Positions 35,267-43,509 of a stretch of DNA of 64,000 nucleotides are shown here, in pieces. The translations under genes and the position numbers were made by a program. The notes under the pieces were generated by a model that was not told the origin of the DNA, made no database searches, and saw only the letters and a list, made by a program, of their open reading frames with translations. The first letter of the stretch is position 1. Each line of letters starts with the position of its first letter. Source of the stretch: Bacillota bacterium (GTDB lineage: Bacteria > Bacillota > Limnochordia > DTU087); assembly GCA_012519025.1 (NCBI GenBank), contig JAAYQZ010000052.1, positions 1 to 64,000 on the forward strand, in the 5' to 3' direction.

Positions 35267-35697
35267 CTAAAAAGGCTGAGTATGCTGTAACTATTTTGAT
35301 CGATCTGGCCACTCAACCGGAAGATTGTTATGTTACAGCACGGGAAATTGCAGATAGACAGGGTATACCAAGAACATTCGTGCCACAGATCATTTCAATT
35401 TTAAGTAAAGCAGGTTGGGTAGAGGGGATGCGGGGTCCCGGTGGTGGTGTCCGCGCTATCACAGATCTCCATGAACTCTCAGTACTGGACATTATCGAGA
35501 CCGTAGAGGGCCCCATTGCTATTACCCGATGTTTAATGGATGATACTCCGCCATGCGAGAATCGTCCTCACTGTCCGTTAAGAGGAGTATGGATCAGGGC
35601 CCAAGATGCTATGCTTGAGGTTTTGAAAGGAACTACAGTTGTTGAATTGGTGGAAATTAAGCAGCAGCTTGTCAGCCAAACTAAGATTACAGCCTAG
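35257..35697 (+). CDS. Rrf2-family transcriptional regulator
   Basis: A 146-residue winged-helix regulator of the IscR/NsrR/CymR family. The N-terminal DNA-binding part reads MEITKKAEYAVTILIDLA and continues to GWVEGMRGPGGGVRA. Three cysteines (RCLMDDTPPCENRPHCP, about residues 92-107) sit where IscR and NsrR bind an iron-sulfur cluster, though the spacing (x7, x5) differs from IscR. It is monocistronic with its own strong promoter and a palindrome. Likely senses iron-sulfur, redox or NO status; the target genes are unknown. Confidence 0.88.
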   Translation: MEITKKAEYAVTILIDLATQPEDCYVTAREIADRQGIPRTFVPQIISILSKAGWVEGMRGPGGGVRAITDLHELSVLDIIETVEGPIAITRCLMDDTPPCENRPHCPLRGVWIRAQDAMLEVLKGTTVVELVEIKQQLVSQTKITA

Positions 35698-35888
35698 TGA
35701 AACTTTGTGCGACTCTTGTAGATGGAGCATTTGCCCTCCCGCCAATATATGCATAAGTCACAGCGGCTATCGTCATCGTCTACACTACTATTGAGCCAAG
35801 ATATGCCGTATCCTTGAGCATCTGAGACAGGTGTATACTCAGAGCAGTGGGATGCGATGCGGTACAGCTTAACTGCTTCATTGCTCAT
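35694..35888 (-). CDS. Small cysteine-motif protein A
   Basis: A 64-residue soluble protein of unknown function. It has Cys at about 15, then CDLCIYWREGKCSIYK near the C-terminus, a C-x2-C-x7-C arrangement that suggests metal binding. The ATG at 35888 follows GGAGG with 9-base spacing, which supports expression. Its end overlaps the convergent Rrf2 gene by 4 bases. The next minus-strand gene upstream encodes a protein with a similar motif. Confidence 0.6.
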   Translation of the reverse strand: MSNEAVKLYRIASHCSEYTPVSDAQGYGISWLNSSVDDDDSRCDLCIYWREGKCSIYKSRTKFH

Positions 35889-35930
35889 CTGGGCTCACCT
35901 CCAAACCTAATAATATTTTACCCAAAGACG

Positions 35931-35970
35931 ATAAAAATACCCTTTCATCGAAACTCGATGTAAGGGTATT
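35931..35970 (-). terminator. Rho-independent terminator after small cysteine protein B
   Basis: On the minus strand AATACCCTTACATCGA pairs with TCGATGAAAGGGTATT (one mismatch, 3-base loop), followed by TTTTTAT. It ends the transcript of the small gene at 35988-36161. Confidence 0.85.
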
Positions 35971-35987
35971 CCGCAAAAGTATGTTCT

Positions 35988-36161
35988 TCAGTCTTCCTGC
36001 CATAGGGAAGCAAATTTAGGCAGCGGCTTCTTCCTAAAGTCAAAGGCAAGCCTGCGTTTGGCTTTGTAACATAATACTCCTTGGTTGTGGTAGCCGCCAA
36101 AAAATTCACAAGTCAGACAGCGACTTGGGCTGATTTGTATACCCCGCTTAGGACAGGTCAT
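35988..36161 (-). CDS. Small cysteine-motif protein B
   Basis: A 57-residue protein of unknown function with four cysteines (about 3, 15, 18, 31), including CLTCEFFGGYHNQGVLCYK. This resembles the motif of protein A (CxxC, aromatic pair, G-x-C, Tyr-Lys), so the two may be distant paralogues. GGGGGG with 7-base spacing selects ATG 36161; an in-frame GTG at 36239 is less likely. It has its own consensus promoter and a strong terminator. Confidence 0.65.
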   Translation of the reverse strand: MTCPKRGIQISPSRCLTCEFFGGYHNQGVLCYKAKRRLAFDFRKKPLPKFASLWQED

Positions 36162-36275
36162 ATTGAACACCCCCCAGACGGTTGCAGCAATTTTGTGTAA
36201 AGATATTGCATGATTACAAAGTATAGGGACATCTATCACCCACCTATGTGTTGATTTGTCCCGTGAACCTTCTGT

Positions 36276-36303
36276 ATTATATCACTGCCTTTTACAGAGT
36301 CAA
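36276..36303 (-). promoter_or_regulatory. Sigma-A promoter of small cysteine protein B
   Basis: On the minus strand TTGACT (36303-36298), a 16-base spacer and TATAAT (36281-36276). The predicted leader is about 110 bases and contains a short GGGACA/TGTCCC stem. Confidence 0.7.
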
Positions 36304-36404
36304 GCTCAAAGGGATTTCCAATGGTTCCGGAATCATAGAGGACATATAAAATGTGTAAAGAATTAAGCGATACAGAGCGTTTTATTGATTAATTTCTCTG
36401 TTTT

Positions 36405-36450
36405 GGAGGTGAAAGGTCGTATAACATCGAAATGGTGCGACCTTAAAATG
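36405..36450 (+). promoter_or_regulatory. Ribosome site and start codon of cinA bridged by a hairpin
   Basis: GGAGG is at 36405-36409, but the conserved cinA ATG is at 36448, 38 bases on. Between them AAGGTCG (36413-36419) and CGACCTT (36438-36444) form a perfect seven-pair stem with an 18-base loop. Folding would leave TGA plus AAA, six bases, between GGAGG and ATG, which is optimal spacing. Confidence 0.6.
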
Positions 36451-37701
36451 ATTGCAGAACTGATTATGGTGGGCACAGAACTGCTTTTGGGGGAAATTGT
36501 CGACACAAATTCCAACTACCTCGCTGAAGAGCTGGCGGCCATTGGAGTTGATCTTTTTTATGTGACTAAAGTTGGGGATAACCAACAGCGAATTGCAAGG
36601 CTCATCCAAAACGCTTTTACAAGAGCTGACATAGTCATCACTTCAGGAGGTCTTGGCCCTACCTCAGATGATTTGACCAAAGAGGCTGCCGCAGAAGCCC
36701 TTGGCCGGGATTTGGTGCTTTGCCCCAAGGCTTTAAAATCAATCGAAGCCCGCTTTCAACGCATGCATGCGGCAATGTCACAAAATAATAAACGCCAGGC
36801 CTATCTGCCTGAAGGTTCCCAAGCGCTGCACAACCCCAAGGGAACTGCCCCCGGTGTGCTTGTGGAGACGCAAGATGGGAAAGCACTGATTATGCTCCCT
36901 GGCGTACCGGTTGAGCTTAAGGCAATTATGCGAGATTCGGTAATACCATACATCGCAAACAAGGCTGCAGGAGCCAATGGGATCATTTTTTCGCAAATCC
37001 TCAGATTCTATGGTCTTGGTGAATCTAGGCTGGAGGAGCTTATCAAAGATTTGTTGGTGACACAAAGCAACCCCACTATCGCGCCTTATGCCGGCAGTGG
37101 TGAGGTGAGAGTGCGGATCACGGCTAAAGCCGATACTCAAGAAACAGCTGAAAGTCTTATTGCCCCTGTAGAAAAGGAATTGCTGGGGCGGATCGGCGAG
37201 TATTTCTATGGTTATGGAGAGGCAGGAATGGAAACAGTGGTGGGCAACCTGCTGATCAACAAAGGACAGACAATCGCAGTAGCGGAATCTTGTACCGGTG
37301 GATTGATTTCAAATTTGTTGACTAATGTACCGGGCAGTTCAGATTATTACATGCAGGGAGCCGTTACCTACAGCAACTTGGCTAAAGAAACGGTTTTGGG
37401 GGTGGATCCCCGTCTGATCGAAGACTATGGGGCGGTCAGTGAACAAACTGCCAAAGCTATGGCTTTAGGGGTAAGACAGTGGGCCGGCACTGATATAGGG
37501 CTTGGTATTACAGGGATAGCAGGACCCGGAGGCGGAACATCCGCAAAGCCTGTGGGGTTAGTATATTTCAGTTTAAGTTCATCGGAAAAAGAAATTGTAG
37601 ACAAACGGGTGTTCAGCGGCGATCGTCTGCAAATAAAGGAGCGAGCCGCTTTGGCAGCATTGGATCTGGTGCGGCGGCATCTGCTTTCACTGGGCAATTA
37701 G
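36448..37701 (+). CDS. cinA: CinA-family protein (nicotinamide-nucleotide amidase/ADP-ribose pyrophosphatase)
   Basis: CinA proteins join an N-terminal molybdopterin-binding-like domain (IMVGTELLLGEIVDTNS, TSGGLGPTSDD) to a C-terminal NMN deamidase-type domain (AVAESCTGGLISNLLT, GITGIAGPGGG). They are linked to NAD salvage and, in competent bacteria, to recA expression and DNA uptake. Homology begins at MIAELIMVGTE, so ATG 36448 is chosen and the protein has 417 residues. recA follows 226 bases later with its own promoter, the usual Bacillota order. Confidence 0.93.
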   Translation: MIAELIMVGTELLLGEIVDTNSNYLAEELAAIGVDLFYVTKVGDNQQRIARLIQNAFTRADIVITSGGLGPTSDDLTKEAAAEALGRDLVLCPKALKSIEARFQRMHAAMSQNNKRQAYLPEGSQALHNPKGTAPGVLVETQDGKALIMLPGVPVELKAIMRDSVIPYIANKAAGANGIIFSQILRFYGLGESRLEELIKDLLVTQSNPTIAPYAGSGEVRVRITAKADTQETAESLIAPVEKELLGRIGEYFYGYGEAGMETVVGNLLINKGQTIAVAESCTGGLISNLLTNVPGSSDYYMQGAVTYSNLAKETVLGVDPRLIEDYGAVSEQTAKAMALGVRQWAGTDIGLGITGIAGPGGGTSAKPVGLVYFSLSSSEKEIVDKRVFSGDRLQIKERAALAALDLVRRHLLSLGN

Positions 37702-37841
37702 GATCTTGACTGACTTACCTTTGCGGCTGTGCTGTGAAGCCAAAAAAGGATTGACATAATCCGTGGAGAATTGTAGCAGCAGTGCCTAACCCAAGTTGTG
37801 ACCAGACCAGGATATAGCTGGATCAATGTCTTGATCACCGG

Positions 37842-37870
37842 TTGTCCTTTATAGGCAAATATGATATACT
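37842..37870 (+). promoter_or_regulatory. Sigma-A promoter of recA
   Basis: TTGTCC (37842-37847), a 17-base spacer and TATACT (37865-37870), located about 60 bases upstream of the recA start. Confidence 0.75.
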
Positions 37871-37878
37871 CACAAGTG

Positions 37879-37892
37879 CGAACAACTGTTTG
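37879..37892 (+). promoter_or_regulatory. LexA/DinR (SOS) box of recA
   Basis: CGAACAACTGTTTG matches the Bacillus SOS box CGAACRNRYGTTYC at 12 of 14 positions. It lies just after the -10, where LexA binding would block transcription. Confidence 0.7.
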
Positions 37893-37927
37893 GCACAACC
37901 GCAAGGTCGATTGAAAGGAGTGGGCGC

Positions 37928-38956
37928 ATGTCAGAAAAGCTTAAGGCTTTGGACATGGCTTTAAATCAAATAGAAAAGCAGTTTGGCAAAGGTTCAGTTA
38001 TGCGGCTTGGGGAAGTCAATGCCTCAGATATACAAGCTATTCCCACAGGCTCTCTTGCTTTGGATTTGGCTTTGGGAGTAGGCGGAGTACCCAGGGGGCG
38101 TGTAATTGAAATATTTGGGCCGGAATCTTCCGGTAAAACCACTTTAGCTTTGCATATTATGGCCGAGGCTCAAAGAGCCGGTGGCATTGCCGCCTTTATT
38201 GATGTAGAGCATGCTCAAGATCCGGTATATGCGAAACGTCTCGGTGTGGATGTTGAGAATTTGTTGATCTCTCAGCCTGATAATGCAGAACAAGCGCTGG
38301 AAATTGCAGAAGCCTTGGTTAGAAGTGGTGCCGTAGATGTGGTGGTTATAGACTCGGTAGCCGCGTTGGTGCCCAGAGCAGAGTTGGAAGGTGAGATGGG
38401 TGATTCCCACGTTGGCCTGCAGGCAAGACTAATGTCACAAGCCCTTAGAAAATTGACGGGGGCCATCAGCAAGTCCAGGACCACGGTGGTATTTACCAAC
38501 CAAATTCGAGAAAAAGTCGGCGTTATGTTTGGCAACCCCGAAGTTACCCCGGGGGGCCGGGCACTGAAATTCTATTCTTCGGTAAGGCTTGATATAAGAC
38601 GCATTGAAACTTTAAAACAAGGCAGCGATATGATTGGCAGTCGAACGAGGGTGCGAGTAGTTAAAAACAAAGTGGCCCCTCCTTTTAAAGACGCTGAGTT
38701 TGACATAATGTACGGTGAGGGCATTTCCAGGGAAGGTAATATCCTCGATGTTGCGACAAGTATGGAGATAGTCAATAGAAGCGGGGCGTGGTATTCTTAT
38801 GGCGATGTTCGTCTGGGCCAGGGGCGGGAGAATGCCAAGGAGTTTTTAAGACAAAACCCCGATTTAGCAGACGAAATTGAAACACGGGTTAAAGCCGAAG
38901 CAGGGCTCGGCCCAAAACTGCCTGAAACCGATGAGGAAGACAATGGAGAAAGCTGA
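37928..38956 (+). CDS. recA: Recombinase RecA
   Basis: RecA forms filaments on single-stranded DNA for homologous recombination and triggers LexA self-cleavage. Walker A is GPESSGKTT, followed by [10 protein letters not shown], the L1/L2 region with [15 protein letters not shown]-type sequence, and a C-terminal acidic tail ([10 protein letters not shown]). At 342 residues it is complete with no intein. The ATG follows GAAAGGAG. It overlaps recX by 14 bases, and a LexA-type operator lies in its promoter. Confidence 0.98.
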   Translation: MSEKLKALDMALNQIEKQFGKGSVMRLGEVNASDIQAIPTGSLALDLALGVGGVPRGRVIEIFGPESSGKTTLALHIMAEAQRAGGIAAFIDVEHAQDPVYAKRLGVDVENLLISQPDNAEQALEIAEALVRSGAVDVVVIDSVAALVPRAELEGEMGDSHVGLQARLMSQALRKLTGAISKSRTTVVFTNQIREKVGVMFGNPEVTPGGRALKFYSSVRLDIRRIETLKQGSDMIGSRTRVRVVKNKVAPPFKDAEFDIMYGEGISREGNILDVATSMEIVNRSGAWYSYGDVRLGQGRENAKEFLRQNPDLADEIETRVKAEAGLGPKLPETDEEDNGES

Positions 38957-39419
38957 TAAAGCAAAAAACCAAGCAGTACATTTCCTCACATTTCGCCCTC
39001 GTTCCTGCTGGGAAATTCGTCAATATTTGAAACGCAAAGGGCATCCGCCCGCAGTACGGGATGAAGTGGTTGAATGGCTGAAACGGCTCGGCTATGTGGA
39101 TGATCTGCGTTTTGCTAAGCAGTGGATAGAAAGCCGCACTCGTACCAACCCCATGGGAACCCGGCGTTTGGCACAAGAACTGTGGCAAAAGGGAATTCCC
39201 AGGTTCTTAATTGATGAGGCTCTAGCGGACTTTGAAAAATCCACTGATGAAGGGGCCCTTGCCGCTGAATTGGCAAAACAGCGAATTAGGCGCTACCCTC
39301 ATGAGTCCTCAGAGGTCATAACCCGGCGTCTAGCTGGGTTTTTGGGACGTCGAGGCTTCAAGTCTGAAGACATTCACAGCGCCATCAAGACGGCGCTTGA
39401 GGCTTTTCGGCTTCCTTGA
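38943..39419 (+). CDS. recX: RecA regulator RecX
   Basis: RecX modulates RecA filaments by direct binding. The 158-residue product has the three-repeat helical pattern: [17 protein letters not shown], the [18 protein letters not shown] signature and [21 protein letters not shown] upstream selects ATG 38943, inside the last recA codons, so translation is coupled and RecX output is tied to recA. A terminator follows. Confidence 0.92.
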   Translation: MEKADKAKNQAVHFLTFRPRSCWEIRQYLKRKGHPPAVRDEVVEWLKRLGYVDDLRFAKQWIESRTRTNPMGTRRLAQELWQKGIPRFLIDEALADFEKSTDEGALAAELAKQRIRRYPHESSEVITRRLAGFLGRRGFKSEDIHSAIKTALEAFRLP

Positions 39420-39491
39420 CACAGATATTAAAACAAGCTAAAATTACACTGTGAAGATAAGTTTGAGGGTGTTGCCCAATAACTATTCGAT

Positions 39492-39520
39492 TAGCCGAGT
39501 CTTTACTCGGCTATATTTTA
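39492..39520 (+). terminator. Rho-independent terminator after recX
   Basis: TAGCCGAGT (39492-39500) pairs with ACTCGGCTA (39505-39513) across a 4-base loop, followed by TATTTTA. It lies about 75 bases after recX and 30 bases before rny. Confidence 0.75.
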
Positions 39521-39549
39521 AAATCCATACTTTTTAGCCTATACGGGAG

Positions 39550-41088
39550 GTGATAGCAATTACTTTAGTCTATTCCGTGTTAACAGCTGCCGTCGCTTTT
39601 GGCGCCGGTTATTTTATGCGCAGGGCCATAGCAGAGGCAAAAATCCAATCTGCGGAAGAAGCCGCAAAACGCATTTTGCAAGAAGCTGAACGGGATGCGG
39701 AGACCCGGCAAAGGGAACTGATGCTTGAAGCAAAAGAGGAAGTTCACACCTTGCGCCGAGAGCTTGAAAGAGAGAACCGGGAGCGCCGCAATGAACTGCA
39801 GCAGGTAGAGCGGCGTCTTATGCAAAAAGAGGAATCCTTAGATCGCCGTCTTGACAACCTTGACAGAAGGGAAGCAGCTTTGGAGAGGAATCGCAAAGAG
39901 GTGACTCAAGCCCAGGAGGAAGTTGACAAACTTTTAGCAGAACAGCAAGAAGAGCTGCAAAAGATCTCCGGGCTCACCGCTGAGGAAGCCAAAGAAATCC
40001 TTTTTGCCCAAGTGGAAACTGCGGTAAAGCATGAAACGGCCATGATGATTAAAGAACTGGAAACACAAGCCAAAGAAGAGGCAGATAAACGTTCTCGTGA
40101 GATTCTTTCGTTGGCAATTCAGCGCTGTGCTGCAGACCATGTGGCAGAATCCACCGTTTCAGTGGTAAATCTGCCAAATGATGAGATGAAAGGTCGGATT
40201 ATTGGCCGCGAGGGTCGAAACATTCGTACTTTAGAGACGTTGACAGGCATTGATCTAATTATTGATGATACACCGGAAGCTGTCATTTTGTCAGGTTTTG
40301 ATCCAGTCAGGCGCGAAATCGCCCGCATTGCCTTGGAAAAACTCGTAGCCGATGGCCGCATACATCCGGCCCGCATAGAGGAAATGGTGGAAAAGGCTCA
40401 AAGAGAAGTAGAAGCGGTGATTCGAGAGGAAGGGGAGCAGGCGACTTTTGCTGCCCGTGTCCATGGTTTGCATCCGGAACTAATTAAGCTGCTTGGTCGG
40501 CTGAGATTCCGCACAAGCTACGGTCAAAACGTTTTGAAACACTCTATTGAGGTTGCCCACCTGGCTGCTATGATGGCGGCGGAATTGGGTGCTGATGAGG
40601 AACTTGCTCGAAGAGCCGGACTGCTTCATGATATCGGTAAAGCCATTGATCATGAAGTGGAAGGGACCCACGTTCAAATTGGCGTGGATTTGCTCAAGCG
40701 GTATAAAGAGTCTCAAGAGGTCGTCCATGCAGTTGAATGTCACCACGGTGATTTGGAACCGGAAACTGTGGAGGCAGTCTTGGTTGCGGCCGCGGATTCA
40801 GTATCTGCTGCTCGCCCCGGTGCACGACGGGAGACCTTGGAATCGTATATCAAACGTTTGGAAAGGCTGGAAGGAATAGCAGATTCTTTCGAAGGTGTAG
40901 AGAAAGCCTATGCTATTCAGGCCGGTCGGGAGATTCGTATTATGGTGAAACCCGAACGTATCGATGATAGTGAAGCTATCTGGACTGCGCGGGAAATCGT
41001 TAAGCGCATCGAAAATGAGCTTGAGTATCCCGGACAAATCAAGGTGACGGTCATACGAGAGACCCGTGCCATTGAATATGCCAAATAG
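39550..41088 (+). CDS. rny: Ribonuclease Y
   Basis: RNase Y is a membrane-anchored endonuclease that starts mRNA decay in Bacillota. It has an N-terminal membrane segment (about residues 4-23), a long charged coiled coil (about 25-190), a KH domain ([15 protein letters not shown]), and an HD domain with [12 protein letters not shown]. Length 512 is standard. The GTG at 39550 overlaps its own GGGAGG, leaving no spacing; the next in-frame candidate with normal spacing is ATT at 39559, so the exact start is uncertain by a few residues. Confidence 0.95.
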   Translation: MIAITLVYSVLTAAVAFGAGYFMRRAIAEAKIQSAEEAAKRILQEAERDAETRQRELMLEAKEEVHTLRRELERENRERRNELQQVERRLMQKEESLDRRLDNLDRREAALERNRKEVTQAQEEVDKLLAEQQEELQKISGLTAEEAKEILFAQVETAVKHETAMMIKELETQAKEEADKRSREILSLAIQRCAADHVAESTVSVVNLPNDEMKGRIIGREGRNIRTLETLTGIDLIIDDTPEAVILSGFDPVRREIARIALEKLVADGRIHPARIEEMVEKAQREVEAVIREEGEQATFAARVHGLHPELIKLLGRLRFRTSYGQNVLKHSIEVAHLAAMMAAELGADEELARRAGLLHDIGKAIDHEVEGTHVQIGVDLLKRYKESQEVVHAVECHHGDLEPETVEAVLVAAADSVSAARPGARRETLESYIKRLERLEGIADSFEGVEKAYAIQAGREIRIMVKPERIDDSEAIWTAREIVKRIENELEYPGQIKVTVIRETRAIEYAK

Positions 41089-41098
41089 CACAGCTGAA

Positions 41099-41123
41099 GG
41101 CCCGGCAAGCCGGGCCTTTTTTT
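41099..41123 (+). terminator. Rho-independent terminator after rny
   Basis: GGCCCGGC and GCCGGGCC form a perfect eight-pair stem with a 2-base AA gap, so the innermost pairs open as the loop, followed by a T7 run. Confidence 0.92.
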
Positions 41124-41136
41124 AGAGGTGATGATT

Positions 41137-41661
41137 TTGCCGAATCTTAAGTCTGTGGAGCATCTGCCTATGGATCACACGAGTCTTTTGGCCTCCATAC
41201 TAGTTCGATATCCTGAAATAGGTAGTGTAAAGGTACTGCCTGACTCCCGCAGTATGCGCCTTTGTTTTTTTCTAAAGGACAGCCCCGAACTGGAGCACAT
41301 GGACAAGTTTTCTTTGTTGATAGAAGACAGCATCCAAGTGCTTGTCACTGTAAACAGGAAAACCCCAGTCACTTTTAATCTTTCCGTCTCCAATCAGGAC
41401 AACATTTACGTAATTGAGCTAGTTAGAGACATTCATACCATTACTTTAGAGGAGATCTCATTGATTGCCAGCCTCATGCGCCAATATTTTCCCAACGCGC
41501 TTTTATACGATGGTGAGGATATCAACGCAGAGGAAGGTGCTTGGTATGATGAATTTATCCAACATATGCTGGAGGACATTGGGCAGGCAACCTTTTTGCC
41601 GGAGTTAATCGGTTTTAGGGAAGATAATAGAGTACTTGTCTTTGATAAGTCAGTAGTGTAA
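41137..41661 (+). CDS. Conserved-looking protein of unknown function between rny and spoVS
   Basis: I do not recognise this 174-residue soluble protein. It has no membrane segment and a single cysteine; the composition is mixed alpha/beta with an acidic C-terminal half. GAGG at 41125-41128 favours TTG 41137, although GTG 41128 and ATG 41131 are in frame. The ribosome site begins 2 bases after the rny terminator's T run and no separate promoter is visible, so it depends on readthrough. Confidence 0.5.
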   Translation: MPNLKSVEHLPMDHTSLLASILVRYPEIGSVKVLPDSRSMRLCFFLKDSPELEHMDKFSLLIEDSIQVLVTVNRKTPVTFNLSVSNQDNIYVIELVRDIHTITLEEISLIASLMRQYFPNALLYDGEDINAEEGAWYDEFIQHMLEDIGQATFLPELIGFREDNRVLVFDKSVV

Positions 41662-41716
41662 ACCTAACGTAACTCTAATGACTCGTCACAATATTAAATG
41701 AAATTTGTTCTACGAC

Positions 41717-41745
41717 AAAGGAATTGCCACTTTGACATTTAATAT
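41717..41745 (+). promoter_or_regulatory. Sigma-H-type promoter of spoVS
   Basis: AAAGGAATT (41717-41725) fits the sigma-H -35 RWAGGAWWT perfectly. ATTTAATAT (41737-41745) fits RNNGAATWW at eight of nine positions, with an 11-base spacer. spoVS is a sigma-H gene in Bacillus subtilis. Confidence 0.65.
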
Positions 41746-41807
41746 ATAATACAGTAGCAGAAATACACGGCATTATTACCGCAATTTTGTCAAGGAGGCT
41801 AAAACAA

Positions 41808-42062
41808 GTGCTAAAAGTATCTTCAAGATCTAACCCAAATTCTGTAGCTGGAGCCTTAGCAGGTGTTTTACGTGAACGTGGGGCTGCAGAGATGCAGGCC
41901 ATTGGCGCCGGTGCCATCAATCAAGCGGTTAAGGCGGTTGCCATAGCCCGGGGGTTTGTGGCCCCAAGCGGTGTCGATCTTATCTGTATCCCGGCTTTTA
42001 CCGACATTGAGATTGATGGTGAAGAAAGAACTGCTATCAAAATTATCGTAGAGCCTCGTTAA
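41808..42062 (+). CDS. spoVS: Stage V sporulation protein S
   Basis: SpoVS is a small ALBA-like nucleic-acid-binding protein that influences septation and later sporulation stages. The 84 residues contain the family core VLKVSSRSNPNSVAGALAGV and GAGAINQAVKAVAIARG, and end with IKIIVEPR. GGAGG 10 bases upstream selects GTG 41808. A sigma-H-type promoter lies about 60 bases upstream, and a terminator follows, so it is a single-gene unit. Confidence 0.97.
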   Translation: MLKVSSRSNPNSVAGALAGVLRERGAAEMQAIGAGAINQAVKAVAIARGFVAPSGVDLICIPAFTDIEIDGEERTAIKIIVEPR

Positions 42063-42079
42063 ATTTCCAAATTTGAACT

Positions 42080-42123
42080 AAAACCTGCCGCACGTCGAGG
42101 TGTATTTGATGTGGGCAGGTTTT
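42080..42123 (+). terminator. Rho-independent terminator after spoVS
   Basis: AAAACCTGCC and GGCAGGTTTT form the stem with extra CAC/GTG pairs toward the loop, located 18 bases after the spoVS stop. Confidence 0.75.
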
Positions 42124-42173
42124 CTAATTTGTTGTGATTTCTTACTGTACATTTGAGCAGGAGGTAATTGACC

Positions 42174-43151
42174 ATGCACAAATCCACCATTTCGTCTTAT
42201 TGGCCTATAGTTGACGGCCACATGGACACAATATCTATTATGTACGAATCAGACCTTGATTTTTCTAGGCGGCAAACTCAGACTCACAGTGATCTGGTCC
42301 GCTTACTTGAGGCAGGCATTGGACTGCAGGTTTTGGCTTTATTTACCCGCCCCAACTCCAATAAGAGCGTAAGCCTGCAAAAAATCCTTTCTTACTTAGA
42401 GTATATCCACGGAATTGCCGATGGAGAGCCAAGACTGCAGATTGTAAAAACTACGGCTGATCTGCCGGGAAAAACCCCTGAACCCGATAACCTCCGTGCT
42501 CTTTTGGCCGTTGAAGGAGGGGACTGTCTCGGCGGCGAGTTGTGGGTGCTTAGGCTGCTTTACCGCCTTGGTGTTCGGCTTTTAACCTTAACATGGAGCA
42601 ACCGCAACCAGCTGGCTGACGGGGTGTGGGAGGCAGACAGTAAAGGGGGACTTACCAGATTCGGTCGGGAAGTTGTCCAGGAGATGGGTAAATTGGGCAT
42701 GGTGGTGGATGTTTCTCATTTATCCCCTGCCGGATTTTGGGATGTAGCCAAACATGTAAGCGATCCTTTTGTTGCATCTCATTCCAATGCTGTTGAACTC
42801 TGCAATCATCCCCGCAATCTGACTGACGAGCAGATTAAATGCATTGCAGATCACGGCGGCGTAATTGGTGTATGTTTTTGCGGACCTCATTTGGCAGAAT
42901 CAGGTAGGGCAAATCTTGATCACGTAATCGCTCATATTGAGTATTTGTGGCGTGTAGCCGGCGAGGAACATGTCGGTCTTGGCACGGATTATGATGGTAT
43001 CAATGAAACTCCCGAAGGGCTTAAAGACGTCACATACCTTCCCAAGCTTTTAGAGGCTTTGGCAGCACGAGGGTACTCCCACACAAGACTTGAAAAATTC
43101 GCCGGGGCCAATTTTCTCAGAGTCTTTCAGGAAGTGCTTCCCAGTGATTGA
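42174..43151 (+). CDS. Membrane-dipeptidase-type (M19) dipeptidase
   Basis: A zinc peptidase of the renal dipeptidase family that hydrolyses dipeptides, often with a D-residue at the C-terminal side. The N-terminal metal motif is VDGHMDT, the bridging Glu is in AVEGGD, then VVDVSHLS and ASHSNA supply further His ligands, and GLGTDYDGI the Asp. No signal peptide is seen, so it is cytoplasmic. GCAGGAGG upstream selects ATG 42174 (325 residues). Confidence 0.93.
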   Translation: MHKSTISSYWPIVDGHMDTISIMYESDLDFSRRQTQTHSDLVRLLEAGIGLQVLALFTRPNSNKSVSLQKILSYLEYIHGIADGEPRLQIVKTTADLPGKTPEPDNLRALLAVEGGDCLGGELWVLRLLYRLGVRLLTLTWSNRNQLADGVWEADSKGGLTRFGREVVQEMGKLGMVVDVSHLSPAGFWDVAKHVSDPFVASHSNAVELCNHPRNLTDEQIKCIADHGGVIGVCFCGPHLAESGRANLDHVIAHIEYLWRVAGEEHVGLGTDYDGINETPEGLKDVTYLPKLLEALAARGYSHTRLEKFAGANFLRVFQEVLPSD

Positions 43152-43169
43152 ACAAACCACACAAATGTC

Positions 43170-43199
43170 GTATGAAAATCCTTTCACTGTAGAATAATA
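43170..43199 (+). promoter_or_regulatory. Possible sigma-G-type promoter of the dodecin gene
   Basis: GTATG (43170-43174) fits the sigma-G -35 GHATR. AATAATA (43193-43199) fits the -10 CATNHTA at six of seven positions, with an 18-base spacer. Confidence 0.35.
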
Positions 43200-43248
43200 G
43201 CGTCGAAGGGTAGGATCTAGATTCCTACAGGTGAAAGGAGGCGTATCT

Positions 43249-43458
43249 GTGACAGTTATTAAGGTAGTGGAGTTAGTAGGAGATTCAAATACCGGCTGGG
43301 AAGACGCTATACAGCTGGCTGTGAAAGAGGCTTCTGAAACCATCCGGAACATAAGTGGGGTTGAGATCAAAAACATGACCGGCACAGTGGACGCCGAAGG
43401 CAACATCGTCGAATATAAAGCCAACGTCGAGCTTGCTTTTCGGGTGGAGAATACGTAA
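43249..43458 (+). CDS. Dodecin-family protein
   Basis: Dodecins are small proteins that assemble into hollow dodecamers and store flavins or other ligands. The 69 residues contain KVVELVGDSNTGWEDAIQLA, EASETIRNISGVEIKNMTG and YKANVELAFRVE, a full match to the fold. AAAGGAGG selects GTG 43249. A small membrane protein gene follows 51 bases later and may be cotranscribed. Confidence 0.93.
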   Translation: MTVIKVVELVGDSNTGWEDAIQLAVKEASETIRNISGVEIKNMTGTVDAEGNIVEYKANVELAFRVENT

Positions 43459-43509
43459 CCGGACATTGGAGTTTGATCTACGTCTGCCAGTTGAAAAGAG
43501 GTGATTCGG

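Noticed and set aside
36385-36447. In-frame N-terminal extension of cinA from an upstream start
   Set aside because: CinA homology begins at MIAELIMVGTE; the extension includes the hairpin region and has no family support.
41732-41750. TTGACA plus TATAAT as a sigma-A promoter of spoVS
   Set aside because: The spacer is only 7 bases, which cannot work; the overlapping sigma-H-type site has correct spacing.
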